64,000 bases of DNA from Cololabis saira (taxonomy: Eukaryota > Chordata > Actinopteri > Beloniformes > Belonidae): assembly GCF_033807715.1 (NCBI RefSeq), contig NC_084590.1:3882501-3946500 (forward strand). The letters run 5' to 3'. Shown in pieces: positions 25,319 through 35,937 of the stretch. Each line of letters starts with the position of its first letter. Position 1 is the stretch's first letter. The notes under the pieces were generated by a model that was not told the origin of the DNA, searched no databases, and worked only from the letters and a program-made list of their open reading frames with translations. Made by a program: the position numbers and the translations under genes.

Positions 25319-25902
25319 GAAAGCGGCAAGCAGCGATGAACGGGCCCTCGCACCCTTGTGCACCACCCACGACTCTCTATATCAAACCATTCGAAAGTTA
25401 TGGCAGAAAGTAGGAACTATAAAATATGGACCAATCAGATGAAGGGGGGGCGCACTTTTTAGCGTCTATCGTGGCCACAGTAATGCTTTTGACTGAGAAA
25501 AGTAATGCGCGTCCTCGCTGGATCGAGACGCACATTTTGATGTATAACACACCTGGGTTCACGTTACGGTTCGGCCGCATTAACTGCCAAAGGAATGGCA
25601 TAAATTGCGCCAAAATTACACGATTGATTCAAAATGGCCGACTTCCTGTTCGGTTTCGGCCATGGCGCCAAGAGACTTTTCTTTAAGTTGTGACATGATA
25701 CAGGAGTGTACCGATTTTCATGCATGTACGTCAAACCGTATTGTGGGGCTTGAGGCACAAAGTTTTCTAGGGGGCGCTGTTGAGCCATTAGGCCACGCCC
25801 ATTAATGCAAACCCTTAAATATCAAATTTTTCGCCAGCCCTGGCTTGCGTGCAAAATTTGGTGACTTTTGGGGCACGTTTAGGGGGGCAAAAAGGCCCTC
25901 AC
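25319..25902 (-). mobile_element. Dispersed repeat family 1, copy C
   Basis: Inverted relative to copies A and B: starts GGCAAGCAGCGATGAACGGG and ends CAAAAAGGCCCTCA. It has only one CTGATTGGTC module. The plus-strand frame 25,426-25,686 (86 codons) ends RLPVRFRPWRQETFL-stop, as in copy B. Copy D follows directly in opposite orientation. Confidence 0.75.
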
Positions 25903-26293
25903 AGTCAAAAGCATTACTGTGGCGACGCTAGACGCCAAAAAGGGCGCGCCCGCTTTATCTGATTGGTCGATATCTGATAGTTCCTACGTTCGGCCATAAC
26001 TTTTGAACGGGTTGTGATAAAGACATGTGGGTGGTGTCATCGGACTCGGTATTGAGTCCTTGACCTTCATTGGCATGAATTAGCCCCGCCCCTTCTTCTG
26101 ATTGTTCAATATTTGATAGTCCCTATTTTCTGCCATAACTTTTGAATGGTTTGATATAGAGAGTCGTGGGTGGTTTCATCCGCTAAATGTCCAGGCCTGA
26201 AGAATCTACATGGAAGTCATACAAGCGCTTCCACTGCAGCCTGAACGTGCACAAGGGTGCGAGGACCCGTTCATCACTGCTTGCAGCTTTAAT
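25903..26293 (+). mobile_element. Dispersed repeat family 1, partial copy D
   Basis: Right part of the family only, from AGTCAAAAGCATTACTGTGG to CATCACTGCTTGCAGCTTTA. It abuts copy C head to head, giving an inverted pair with no spacer. Confidence 0.7.
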
Positions 26294-26317
26294 TACTATT
26301 ATTATTATTATTTATTA

Positions 26318-26563
26318 GGGCCTTCGCACTGTAAGTTCTCGTTTTTACTTTCCTCGTTTTTATTTTTCCGACGAAATGAGGGCCTTTTTGCCCCCCTAAA
26401 CCTGCCCCAAAAGTCACCAAATTTTGCACGTAAGCCAGGCCTGGCGAAAAATGTGATATTTAATGGTTTGCATTAATGGTAGTGGCCTAATGGCTCAACA
26501 GCGCCCCCTAGAACACTTTGTGTCTCAAGGCCCACAATAAGGTTTGACGTACGTGCACGAAAT
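26318..26563 (+). mobile_element. Dispersed repeat family 1, partial copy E
   Basis: Left part only. The end TAGGGCCTTCGCACTGTAAG is intact; it runs to GGTTTGACGTACGTGCACGA and stops. An ATT triplet run (26,295-26,315) separates it from copy D. Confidence 0.7.
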
Positions 26564-26594
26564 GCATGCAGCTGTAACCTGGCCTAGTTTATTA

Positions 26595-26740
26595 CAGGCA
26601 GAAGGCAGGGGTACACCTTGGACAGGTTGCCAATCCACCGTTGGGCAACATATAGACACATTATGACACATATTCACACCTACAGGAATTTAAGAAGAAA
26701 GACTGGGCCGGGAGAAACCTTTTGGGCCACCATGTTGCCC
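26595..26740 (+). mobile_element. Retroposon-tail sequence, fragment
   Basis: Contains GGGGTACACCTTGGACAGGT and CACACCTACAGGAATTTAAG. It belongs to the same family as 39,824-40,012. Confidence 0.55.
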
Positions 26741-27655
26741 ATATTGGTCACCGTTTGTTGACTTTTACTCATTCTATTTCATTTGTCCCTGAAAATCATG
26801 GAATTGAAAAGTTAATCAAAAGAAAAATCTCTTTAATATCTTGAGGATACATTTTTGATTGTAAACGCTCAAGGGCTCCTTTTATACTGCATTTTTGAAG
26901 AAGTTCTTAGATTGTGTGCGCCTGGCTACAACATTCCTAAGACAATATGTTCTTCAAAAAAATAAAAAGTCCTTAAACCTTTCTGATTGATTTTTTTCTA
27001 TGCATTCTGAAATTGTTGGTAAGAGTGAACACTTTAAAATTCTCCAAATTCTGTGAAGGAAAAAAAATATTGACAAAGATAAAAAAATGTTACTTGGTGA
27101 AGTGTTTCTTAAAAAATAAATAATGTAAGAAAGATGGAACAGGCCATTAATTGGGGTTTACTGAGGTCATAATAATACCAATTTTTCCACTTGCACTGAC
27201 TTAAATAGGATTTGTGGTAACGTGCAATACATTCGGCAGTCTCTCTACCCCACACAAAAAGGCTTCAGCCTATGATGACAAAGTCAGCAATTTCCGGCTG
27301 TGCCCGTAACACAAGGTCACTGTACCCTCAACTGGGCTGCAGCTCAGCTGCTGTTGCTGTGTGACTGAGACTTAATATATTGTAGTGAATGAGGCCTTTT
27401 TTTAGGTGTCACAAACATTAATTTCTGTTACATGCAGAATTTAAACAATAATGTATCTTCTGAAAACTGTAAATCTTGTTTTGACGGACAGGTTTCTGAT
27501 TTGACTAAATCCATCTAAACCCAAATACATCCTCTCAGAAACGTGTATCATGTCATGGATTCTGTAACTGCTACCATTGCTGTTACTGTAACTTTTACTG
27601 CAACGAAAACTGACATTTCAGTGCATTACAAGAACCCGACTCAGACATCTCACGG
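26741..27655. other. No gene seen
   Basis: AT-rich, apparently single-copy. No coding signature. Confidence 0.4.
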
Positions 27656-28010
27656 AAACGTGACTGGTATTTGGATCCACTGCAAGTCTCAAATGAGTGA
27701 AACACAGGAAAACACACAAAGGTCACACAAACCTTTGGAATCTGCAAGAGAGAAGACAATCAGAAACGGGAACAGGCAGAGACACAAACACCAACCATTT
27801 CAGGTCTCTAAAACTAAATCAAGACTAGGCTATTGCGATTATCTTTCCCCCAAAAACTGTGGGGTGAGTATGTAGGTGAGGGAGCAGGTGTGTATGTCTG
27901 TGTAACTGTGTGAGTGGAAAGTTAAAACAAGGTTTTACCTGAACTGCAACTACAGTGGAGAGGACAGAACCCGGCTACTCAAGAGACCAGAAACTGAGTA
28001 TACTATACTA
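27656..28010 (+). repeat. Family S dispersed repeat, copy 2
   Basis: Same order of blocks as copy 1: GGCAGAGACACAAACACCAA, GGCTATTGCGATTATCTTTC, CCCCCAAAAACTGTG and GCAACTACAGTGGAG. It ends next to the (TGGA)n tract, on whose other side an inverted copy lies. Confidence 0.65.
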
Positions 28011-28025
28011 TTATTATTATAGAAA

Positions 28026-28131
28026 ATGGATGGATGGATGGATGGATGGATGGATGGATGGATGGATGGATGGATGGATGGATGGATGGATGGATGGATG
28101 GATGGATGGATGGATGGATGGATGGATGGAT
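28026..28131. repeat. (TGGA)n microsatellite
   Basis: About 106 bp of TGGA units between inverted family S copies. Long ORFs across it are repeat translations. Confidence 0.98.
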
Positions 28132-28239
28132 GGGTATACGTGGGTCTGGGGCCCTCCGTTGTCGGGCCCGCGCGGGTGTCGCCTTGTTGGGGGTTCCCTC
28201 TCTCCGGGATCGTCTCCGGTCCCCCCCACTGCCCGTGCA

Positions 28240-28457
28240 GCTGGGTGCTCATTCACCTGCATGCTCGCTCCGCAGTTTTGGGGGTCAGATAGTCACGGTA
28301 GCCTAGCTTAGCTTTGATTGGGTCCCGGGGACCTGGGACTGTTGCTGCTTGTGTCTCTGCCTGTCTCGTGTCTGTTTGTTTTTTCTCTTGCAGATTCCCA
28401 GTGCTCGTTGTGCGTTTCCATGTGTTTTTCACTTGGACTAGCAGTGGATGTGGTGGC
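28240..28457 (-). repeat. Family S dispersed repeat, copy 3 (inverted)
   Basis: Read in reverse it gives GGCTACCGTGACTATCTGAC, CCCCCAAAACTGCGGAGCGA and CAGGTGAATGAGC. Its far end (near 28,457) replaces the gypsy integrase sequence. Confidence 0.65.
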
Positions 28458-29260
28458 ACGAAGCAGCGCAGCCCGGGTGGCCCTCCAGACACGTCTACAC
28501 CGGCGGAGATGGGCCCTGGTGGATGGGACTGCCACCTCCAGCTCTTGTTGGGGAAACAGAGGGGGGTGATAACCCAGAGAGCATAGGAAAGGGGACATAC
28601 CAGTGGCTGAGCTCTCCATGGTGTTGAGGGAGTATTCCACCCAGGGCAGGTATCGGGACCAAGTTGAAGGGTTGTTGACACAATGCAGGGTTGCCTCGAG
28701 TGCCTGATTAGCATGCTCTGTTTGCCCATTACTCTGTGGGTGGTGCCCTGAGGATAGGCTGGCTGTGGCCCCAGTTCTACAAAAAGCCTGCCACACCTTT
28801 GAGACGAATTGGGGACCATGGTCAGACACAATGAGGGGATTCCGTGCAGGCGAACGACATGGAGGGTGAAGATGTCAGCAGTCTCTGCTGCAGAAGGAAG
28901 CTTGGGGAGAGGAACAAAGTGAACTGCCTTAGAGAACCGGTAAGGATGGTATCGTAGCCCTGAGACCTTGGGAGTCCCGTAACATAGTCCATACCAATGT
29001 GTGACCAGGGCCTACAGGGAACTGGGAGGGGTTGTAGTAGACCTGCCGGAGGGCGATGGGACGCTTTGCTTCGGGCACAGATGGTGCAGGCTGCCACAAA
29101 CTCCTTAACATCCTTGATCAAGGAGGGCCACCAGAACCGGCGGCTGATGAACCTTGCAGTACAGCGTTCCCCAGGGTGACAAGCAACACAACTGGAGTGG
29201 CCCCACTCCAGCACCTGTTGGCAGACAGAAGTGGGAACAAAAATCCTGTCCAGATGTCCA
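28458..29260 (-). pseudogene. Gypsy integrase region
   Basis: The N-terminal zinc-binding part has paired His ([10 protein letters not shown]) followed by paired Cys (CTIC), the HHCC pattern. The core region contains [11 protein letters not shown], then SDHGPQFVS with a catalytic-type Asp and, further on, [14 protein letters not shown] with the Glu position. The reading frame shifts near 28,900-29,000 and 28,825. The C-terminal part is lost at the junction with family S. Confidence 0.85.
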
Positions 29261-29399
29261 CCGCCCGGATCAGGCTGGGTCTGCTGTGCCTGCCTTACCA
29301 CTGACTCGATAGGCCAGGTGACTACACCCCAGTTTGAGTGTGGCGGGAGGGGGGGTGCTCGGCCCCACTTGGTCCTCAGGGAGTCCCTTGACAGCCAGA

Positions 29400-29660
29400 C
29401 AAGAGAGAGCATCTGCCCTGACGTTCTTGGAGCTTGGTCGGTAAGTTAGAATGAAATCAAACCGGCTGATGAATAGGGCCCAGCAGGTCTGTCTGGAGTT
29501 AAGCCTTTTAGCTGTCCTAAGGGTAGGTCAGATTCTTGTGGTCTGACCAGACGATGAACGGCAGCTTCACTCCCTCCAACCAGTGTATCCACTCTTTGAC
29601 AGCCTCATTGACAGCCAGCAGTTCCTTGGTACCCACGTCATTATTCTTTTCAGCAGGGCC
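29400..29660 (-). pseudogene. Gypsy RNase H remnant
   Basis: Contains [13 protein letters not shown], corresponding to the conserved DHKNL motif of gypsy RNase H, followed directly by a stop and frame loss. Downstream nucleotides still resemble the connection to integrase, but no frame remains open. Confidence 0.65.
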
Positions 29661-30279
29661 GTGACGTACAGGCAGTTCTCCAACAGCCGCTGAAGAACCA
29701 GGGGGACATGCTGACGATGCTCTTCCAAGGATGTGGAGAAAATGAGGATGTCGTCCAGGTACACCATCACAAAGGTGTTGAGCATGTCTCTCAGTACGTC
29801 ATTCACAAGGGCTTGGAAAACGGCCGGGGCATTGGAAAGCCCGAACGGCATAACCAAATAGTCGAAATGTCCAAGATAAAGGCTGTTTTCCATTCGTCGC
29901 CTTCCCTGATTCTGACTAGGTGATAGGCGTTTTGGAGGTCGAGCTTAGTGACCTCTCTGGCGTGCGTAAGGGGCTCGAGGGTGGAGCTGATAAGGCGAAG
30001 GGGGTGCTTGTTCTTAACTGTGATGTTGTTCAGCCCGCGATAATAAATACAGGGTCTAAGGCCGCCATCCTTCTTAGAAACAAAGAAGAAGCCTGCTGCC
30101 AGAGGGGAAGATGAAGGTCTTATGATGTCCGAGCTCAATGACTCTGTGATATAATTGCGCATTGCCTCCGTCCTAGGAAGTGAGATGTTGTAAAGCCGTC
30201 CCTTGGGGTAAGGAGGCCGGAGATCGCAATCATGGGGCCGATGAGGAGGAAGTGACAGAGCCTTGTCTTTACTAAACAC
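29567..30279 (-). pseudogene. Gypsy reverse transcriptase region
   Basis: Two overlapping frames cover the fingers and palm. The first (30,279-29,803) has [26 protein letters not shown] and [13 protein letters not shown] (motif A Asp present). The second (29,893-29,567) has [13 protein letters not shown] and the catalytic YLDD box near 29,751-29,762. A frame change near 29,860 breaks the ORF between these, and sequence after YLDD degenerates. Confidence 0.9.
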
Positions 30280-30700
30280 CTAGGCAAGATCAAGATACTT
30301 GGGGGAAAACGTGGAAAGATTTGGAGGGCAGGGAACTGTCTTGGGGACCCCAGGTGGAGACAGGGCGGAACGCAGGCACATCACATGGCAAGCTGTACTC
30401 CAGCCCAGGATGCGACTGGAGGCCCAGGAGATGTGGGGGTCATGCTTCACCAACCAAGATTGGCCTAACACCAAAGGTGTGAAAGGGGCGTGTAGTACAA
30501 AGAAACTGATTGACTCGGTGTGTTTACCGGAAAGGGTAAGCCTAAGAGGTACAGTGGAATAGGAAATAGCCCCCAAAGGATGTCCATCAATGGCCCTGGG
30601 AAACAACTTCTGGTCTAAGGAAATCAAGGGGATGCCTGGTTGGCGGTCAAAAGAAACATCCATGAGGTATCCGTCAGCTCCTGACTAAATGAGGGCGCTG
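30280..30700 (-). pseudogene. Gypsy aspartic protease region, catalytic codon replaced by a stop
   Basis: The frame contains GADGYLMDVSF, then a beta-rich stretch to FVLGQSWLVKHDP-like sequence (LVLGQSWLVKHDPHISW), as in gypsy proteases. Immediately upstream the minus strand reads ALI, TAG (30,685-30,687), SGAD. In active relatives the residue at the TAG position is the catalytic Asp of D-S/T-G, so the stop falls exactly on the active site. Confidence 0.8.
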
Positions 30701-30800
30701 GCAGAAAGTGTCTCAGTGCCAAAAGAGAGAGAAGCAGGGAATAGGTGGTTAGTCTTTTTCTTGGGCTGGGGGAAGATTGTCTTGCTCACCAGTACAGCCC

Positions 30801-31387
30801 CTACCGGCGAGCAAGATCTTTTGGGCGAGAAGGGCAAGCACGGATGAAATGCCCTGACTCACCACAGTAGAGGCACAGCTGGTTGTTCATCTGCTGCTCT
30901 CTCACCTCCCGTGTGAGTCGAGATCGGCCACTCTCCATTGGTTGGCGGAGCAGGGGAATGCACGGGTCGATGAGAGATCGGAGCTCGGCTAGCAGAGTAC
31001 AAGCTGGAAGCTTCTGTAGCCAGGTGGTATGGGGATTGGCGAAAAGAACTTTGATGAGCCCGGTCGGCACGACGTTCCTGAAGCCGAGAGTCCATCTGGA
31101 GGGACAGGGAGATTAAATTATTAAGGGTCTGAGGGTTGTCCCGAACAATGAGATCATTGATGGCGTCACTTAACCCCTTTTGATACACACAGAGAAGGGC
31201 ATTAGCATCCCACTGGCTCTCTGCCACCAGGATGCAGAACTCCAGGGTATACTGAGCCACGGAGCGAGACCCCTGACGAATTACCAGCAACTGAGTGGCG
31301 GCATCATTCCCATCAACTGCGTAATCAAAGACTGCCTTAAACTCCCTCTTAAAAAGTGAGTAGTTGGTGGCAAGAGCAGGGTTCCCT
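30801..31387 (-). pseudogene. Gypsy gag, C-terminal half with zinc knuckle
   Basis: Begins within the capsid-like region (SLFKREFKAVFDYAV, GSRSVAQYTLEF) and ends with a CCHC knuckle CLYCGESGHFIRAC (C-x2-C-x4-H-x4-C) at about 30,837-30,880. A frame change separates the capsid part from the knuckle. The first residues of the open frame belong to the repeat inserted upstream. Confidence 0.85.
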
Positions 31388-31672
31388 GCAGAGTTTTTCC
31401 TTGCCACTGTTTGGCTTAAAGCTTTTCTCCCACTAGGGAAGTTTTACCTGCCATTGTTTATGTAATAATTGGTCAGGCGTCATGTTCTGGGTCTCTGGAA
31501 AGCGCCTAGAGACAACTTTTGTTGTATTAGGCGGAAAAACTGTAGCTATAGCCCAACTCATTGACAAGAAGTGACATGACAAAAGCAATACGAGATGCAT
31601 CAGAGGAATATCTGGAAGTTGTATTGTGTTCATTATGTCTTCAGATTGATATTCTATGTTTCTTTTTTTCAG
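31388..31672. mobile_element. Dispersed repeat inserted in gag
   Basis: Contains CTTGCCACTGTTTGGCTTAA, TTTACCTGCCATTGTTTATG and CTCTGGAAAGCGCCTAGAGA. The same family in the same orientation is at 46,518-46,708. It splits gag, so it arrived after the retrotransposon. No target duplication was resolved. Confidence 0.7.
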
Positions 31673-32161
31673 ACAAGGTTTCGACTCCGAATATCTGGAA
31701 GATTGATGAGTGAAAAGTAGCTCACATTGAGCAAGGAATCCCCGACAGTGATTGAAGTCTTCATCAAATGCCCTGGGGGTGGCCAAGTTGGGCTCCTACT
31801 GGGGATGCAAATGGGCTGGAGAGGCCACGGCACCAGTCTCAGCACTGGGAGTATGGGGGCTGGTGTTGTCCACAGGAGCTGGGTGTCATGCCCCAAAGGA
31901 TCGGGCAGTAAGGGCATCCAGGGATTCCTTAATGTTGGCCAGAGTTTTAGAGAAGGCGCTCACTTGGGTGGCAAGGTTCGCCACGGTACCTTCTGTGGAT
32001 TGGGATGGATTCTCAAGCACAGTAATCCGACTCTGCACAGCAGGGAAGGCTTTCTTTAACTCCTGCTGTAGTTTTGCAAGGTCAAAGGCCTGCTCGGAAA
32101 TCACGCTTCTTAGCTTTGCTGGCGTCGGGCTCTCTGCCCCTGAGGACCCAGCTTGGTTCAT
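31673..32161 (-). pseudogene. Gypsy gag, N-terminal half
   Basis: The start at 32,161 reads MNQAGSSGAESPTPAKLRSV and continues with a helical, heptad-like stretch (LAKLQQELKKAF). The frame ends at 31,886. The following sequence, in other frames, carries the Pro-rich linker and the start of the capsid-like region (FDEDFNHCRGFLAQCELLF). A start directly after the LTR-like region supports the 5' boundary. Confidence 0.7.
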
Positions 32162-32177
32162 ATTGGCTTGAACGTTC

Positions 32178-32525
32178 TGTTAAACTCAAGGTTTAAAGGC
32201 GTTTATTCAGACCTGGCTGAGAAGGTATGGAGAGGGAATCCTGGGAGCAGGGTAACAGGAGAGAGTCCACAAGGAAGTGCGATGGGGGCAACACTGGAAG
32301 CCAGATGGAAGAGTGGAGCGGAGAGACACTGGTTTGCATGGAGGGAGTCAACACTAGTCAATGTTCAAGCGCTGGCTGTGTGCTCTCAGCCTCCGCTTGT
32401 AGACTGCTGGTGACGAGGATGATCTGGAGCAGCTGGCCTGATTGGAATTGCTGGCAGCTGTGTTGGGCTGGTCTGCTGCTGGCTGCTGGGGAGCCACAAC
32501 AAGTAGTCCACGTTGACAGACACAT
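32178..32525 (-). mobile_element. Probable 5' LTR of the gypsy element
   Basis: On the minus strand it precedes gag by about 16 bp, ends in TTTAACA and carries AATAAA at 32,202-32,207 about 25 bp from that end. The upstream boundary (TGTCTGTCAACG, near 32,525) is a guess from TG...CA ends and a length like the solo LTR at 18.5 kb. No second LTR exists for comparison. Confidence 0.45.
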
Positions 32526-32652
32526 CGTAAGGCTGAGTTATTGCATTGTCTTTTCTTTTTTTCTTTATTAAAGTCAGCAGTCAATCACTGAACACAGAGT
32601 GCCACAGAATAAGAATCACAGTTATTAGTTATTATTAATTGCTGACAGATAT

Positions 32653-33410
32653 TTACTTTGGGCCCTTGAACCCTTCTGGTGACTCAAAAAGGTGGCTTTC
32701 TCCTTCAAAAGTAACTCTGAGTCGGGCTGGAAACAACAAACGGAACTGCACTCCTCTCTGGTAGAGAATCCGTTTAACTCTGTTAAATGCTGATCTTTTC
32801 TTACCGAGAGTGGTGCTGAGGTCTGTGTATATTCTCATAGTAGTCCCCTTAAACTTTACTTCGTGCTGCCTGGACCATTCCAGAGCAACGTCCTTCTCTG
32901 CGTACCGATGAAAACATAGGATGAAGGACTGTGGGGGTGGTCCTGCTGTGGGCTTAGGTCCAGCTGTGCGGTGTGCACGGTCCAGCTCTGGGAGGGACGG
33001 GAATATATTATCCCCCATGACATATTTAAGCAACTCTGAGATAAAAGTACCGGGGTCGAGGCCATCCTCACTTCTTTCAGGCAAATTAAGGATGCAGAGG
33101 TTAGCTCTGCGAGACCCATTTTTCAAGTTTTCAAGGCGATCCAGCACGGTTGCGTTCTGAGACTGAAGGGATTTGACGTTAGCTTCAGCTTCACAAATCC
33201 GTTGAAAATGATCGCCTGTCAGGGTTTCTGCTGCAACGAGTCGGCCTTGAAAAGAGCTAACGTCGTCACGTAGCCCATCCACTGAAGGTTGCAGAGGCTG
33301 AATTGTCTCTTGGATTGCTTAGATAGTTCTGTGATTAGTTGAGGCATGGAGACAGGATCTCCATGTTTGCTGTTGTCTGGTTTTTCCGTGTCAGTAGACA
33401 CAGCTGCCAT
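32653..33410 (-). pseudogene. L1-type ORF1 protein, one frameshift; no ORF2 follows
   Basis: The start at 33,410 gives an acidic/polar N-terminus (MAAVSTDTEKPDNSKHGDPV). Near 33,270 the frame shifts to a 209-codon frame ending 32,653. That frame has a coiled-coil-like segment (VKSLQSQNATVLDRLENL), then NLCILNLPERSED (the RRM-like start), an ELDRAHRT motif, and a C-terminal domain with FHRYAEKDVALEWSR and VKRILYQRGVQFRLLFPARL. This is the architecture of LINE-1 ORF1p (Transposase_22), an RNA-binding chaperone of retrotransposition. Sequence after the stop does not continue into an endonuclease. Confidence 0.85.
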
Positions 33411-33684
33411 TGTTGCTAGCTATGCTATTTGTTTGTTTAGTTGAAGTTGAGTGTTTCTGTGATTTTTGATTATCGCTAGGCATTTCGCTGTTGTGGCGGT
33501 TCAACAACTATATTTACGTCCGTACAACGTTTAATATGCGTGTAAAACTTTGATTATTAAAGTTTTTAAGAGAGTTGATCGGGAGCCCCTTCACCCTATG
33601 TCTCTCTCCTACATAGCCAACTGGAAGCTCCGTCATGCATGCTTTCTTTCACTTTAATACTATGCAGAAAATAAAGATCAGACA

Positions 33685-34096
33685 TAGCAGACATAAAGTG
33701 CTTATAGCAGGTCCATATTTTTTTTTTTCATCAGTACAACAGTATCTATCCAGACTAATGTAATTTTAAAGTTTGCCTGTTTGAATCGTTATAAACATGT
33801 AGTTTTTACATTTCACTAAACTGGCATTACATGCCTCAAACAGTGCATTTTAAACCTACTCAGTCAGTGAGAGAAATAACACTGACTTGACTTTACTATT
33901 TCAACATCATTAAAAAAAAAAGAAAAAAAATGACTGGCAGACAAAGTGCTGATAGCAAGTCCATATTTTTGAAGGTGAAATCAGTACAACAGTGTCCTGA
34001 CTAATGTAACTTTAAAGCTAGCCTGTTTGAATCATCATAGAAATATATACAGCCTTTACATTCCCTAAACTGGCATTACATGCCTCAAACCATTTT
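33685..34096. repeat. Diverged tandem duplication
   Basis: Two copies of a block of about 160 bp: 33,685-33,846 and 33,944-34,096. Shared landmarks are TAGCAGGTCCATATTTTT / TAGCAAGTCCATATTTTT, AGTACAACAGT, GCCTGTTTGAATC, and ACTGGCATTACATGCCTCAA. The second copy runs into the hAT transposase tail. Confidence 0.85.
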
Positions 34097-34345
34097 TGAA
34101 CAACATGCCCTGGTCTTGATGCTATTCATATGAGAAAAGCTGGACTCACAGGTGTAGGTAGATCCAAATATTGTCAATATAAGCAGTGCTATTTTCCATA
34201 TTGTGGGGTACTGATTCTGATGAACATGTTTAGACCAAAAGTCCACTGCACCCTCAGACTGCAAGTGCTGTTTTAAAGCAAATGAGGACTTCACATCAAC
34301 CAGCTCCATCTACAACATGCTCCCATCAATACAGGAAATTAGCTC
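34085..34345 (-). pseudogene. hAT-family transposase, C-terminal dimerisation fragment
   Basis: The minus strand encodes MELVDVKSSFALKQHL, FWSKHVHQNQYPTIWKIALL and IFGSTYTCESSFSHMNSIKT. The pattern YP...A...L..FGSTY.CE..FS.MN..K is the conserved C-terminal dimerisation region of hAT transposases and of their domesticated ZBED-like relatives. A stop precedes MELVDV, and the rest of the protein is absent. The fragment ends where the tandem duplication begins. Confidence 0.8.
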
Positions 34346-34814
<469 letters not shown>

Positions 34815-35391
34815 GTGAAGTGTCTTTTAAGCATATTGCAGGTTAGAATTTTTTCAAAAATGATACCTGACCTTATGTGAAAATGACTATGTGAGAAGTT
34901 AATGTAGGATTTAATATGTTTTACAAGACATAAGGGCACTTATTCAGAGGAAAAAGTGGCTGATTTTAGCAAAGCTCCTACAAACGCTTTTTTTCCGAAC
35001 ACCGCGTCATATGACGTAGCAGGAGGGAGACGTCTCCACAGCTCTGCCCCATCTGACTGCCCAGACCCTGTACACACGTAGCCGGGTATCTGCTAAACCG
35101 AAGATATTTTCCTACGTTTGGACCTGTCATCCACATGAAAACGCAAATAAACAAATGTTTAAAAAAACTCTGGGCAAAGTGAAGATTTTTGAAAACTCCG
35201 TTTATGTACATGCGTGTAGACAGAGACAGAGAGCAGCTCTGCGTTTTCCAACGTCACATTATGCTCCAAAACAACAACAAATCTGCTCTGAGTCTGACGT
35301 CTAACGTGCAACCTTTGTTCACTACAGAATTACAGATGATCCACCATCTGTTCTCCAAGCTATTTATTAAATAAATGGTCTCTGCTCTGTA

Positions 35392-35528
35392 CAGCCGTTT
35401 ACTGCGTTACACCGACGCAGAGCCTACGCCGCGGCGACGCGCAGCCCGACACCGTACCCTACGGCGTACCCTACGGCGTACCCTACGGCGTACCCTACGG
35501 CGTAGGGCTGCATCGATTTAACGCGGCA
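35392..35528 (+). mobile_element. Palindromic MITE-derived segment with 12-bp tandem repeats
   Basis: Starts near GTTACACCGACGCAGAGCCT and ends GATTTAACGCGG. At 35,453-35,507 the 12-mer TACCCTACGGCG is repeated four times, ending in TAGGG. In copy 2 of the composite (57,722-57,838) this expansion is absent, so it arose after the copies diverged. Confidence 0.75.
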
Positions 35529-35640
35529 GCTCCGTGGACACGGGGGGACTCGGGCTCGTTACCGAGAAGGAGACGCCGCCCCCGGGGAAGCTGCGCAGCA
35601 GAGGCGGCCCGAAGGCTGGAAGAACAGATGATGTACAGGT
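35529..35640 (+). other. GC-rich coding-like block
   Basis: Contains CGAGAAGGAGACGCCG and CAGAGGCGGC, with high GC against an AT-rich background. Related sequence occurs at 42,320-42,415 inside a different transposon and, in reverse, at 57,610-57,720. Several frames stay open (for example 57,433-57,843 on the minus strand, 136 codons, containing MLMNVVENADLRLCV). No protein family was identified. Confidence 0.5.
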
Positions 35641-35937
35641 TTGGAATGCTTATGAATGTGGTCGAAAACGCAGATCTTCGGTTATGTGTGGAAGGTTTTT
35701 TCTTTTAACAACGATGTAATGTGGATACAAATTATTTCATAAACGAAGTCGGGGAAATATTCGGTTTTAAAAATACCCGGCTATTTCGGATGCATTTAAT
35801 CAGAAAAAAGAGAAGATAATAAGCCTGTTTTCTGTTTAGAAAGTACAAACGTAGACAGATTATAAGTACTCACCCATTTTTAAGGAGTTTCTGAGTTTCT
35901 TTCAGGAGCACGGAGCAGGAGTGCTGCAGTGAATAAA

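Larger units (their letters stand above)
28458..32525 (-). mobile_element. Degenerate Ty3/gypsy-type LTR retrotransposon
   Basis: On the minus strand the order is a probable LTR, gag, zinc knuckle, protease, RT, RNase H remnant and integrase, which is the Ty3/gypsy order. The 3' end, including any 3' LTR, is missing: family S sequence begins at about 28,457. Multiple stops, frameshifts and an inserted repeat in gag show it is inactive. No envelope-like frame was seen. The component parts are listed separately. Confidence 0.9.

Noticed and set aside
27543..27875. 110-codon ORF
   Set aside because: Its second half is family S repeat and the first half is low-complexity Thr/Val; no start context or homologue recognised.
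28253..28831. 192-codon ORF as a separate gene
   Set aside because: It is a shadow frame of the gypsy integrase plus family S repeat; the true integrase wording is in the neighbouring frame.
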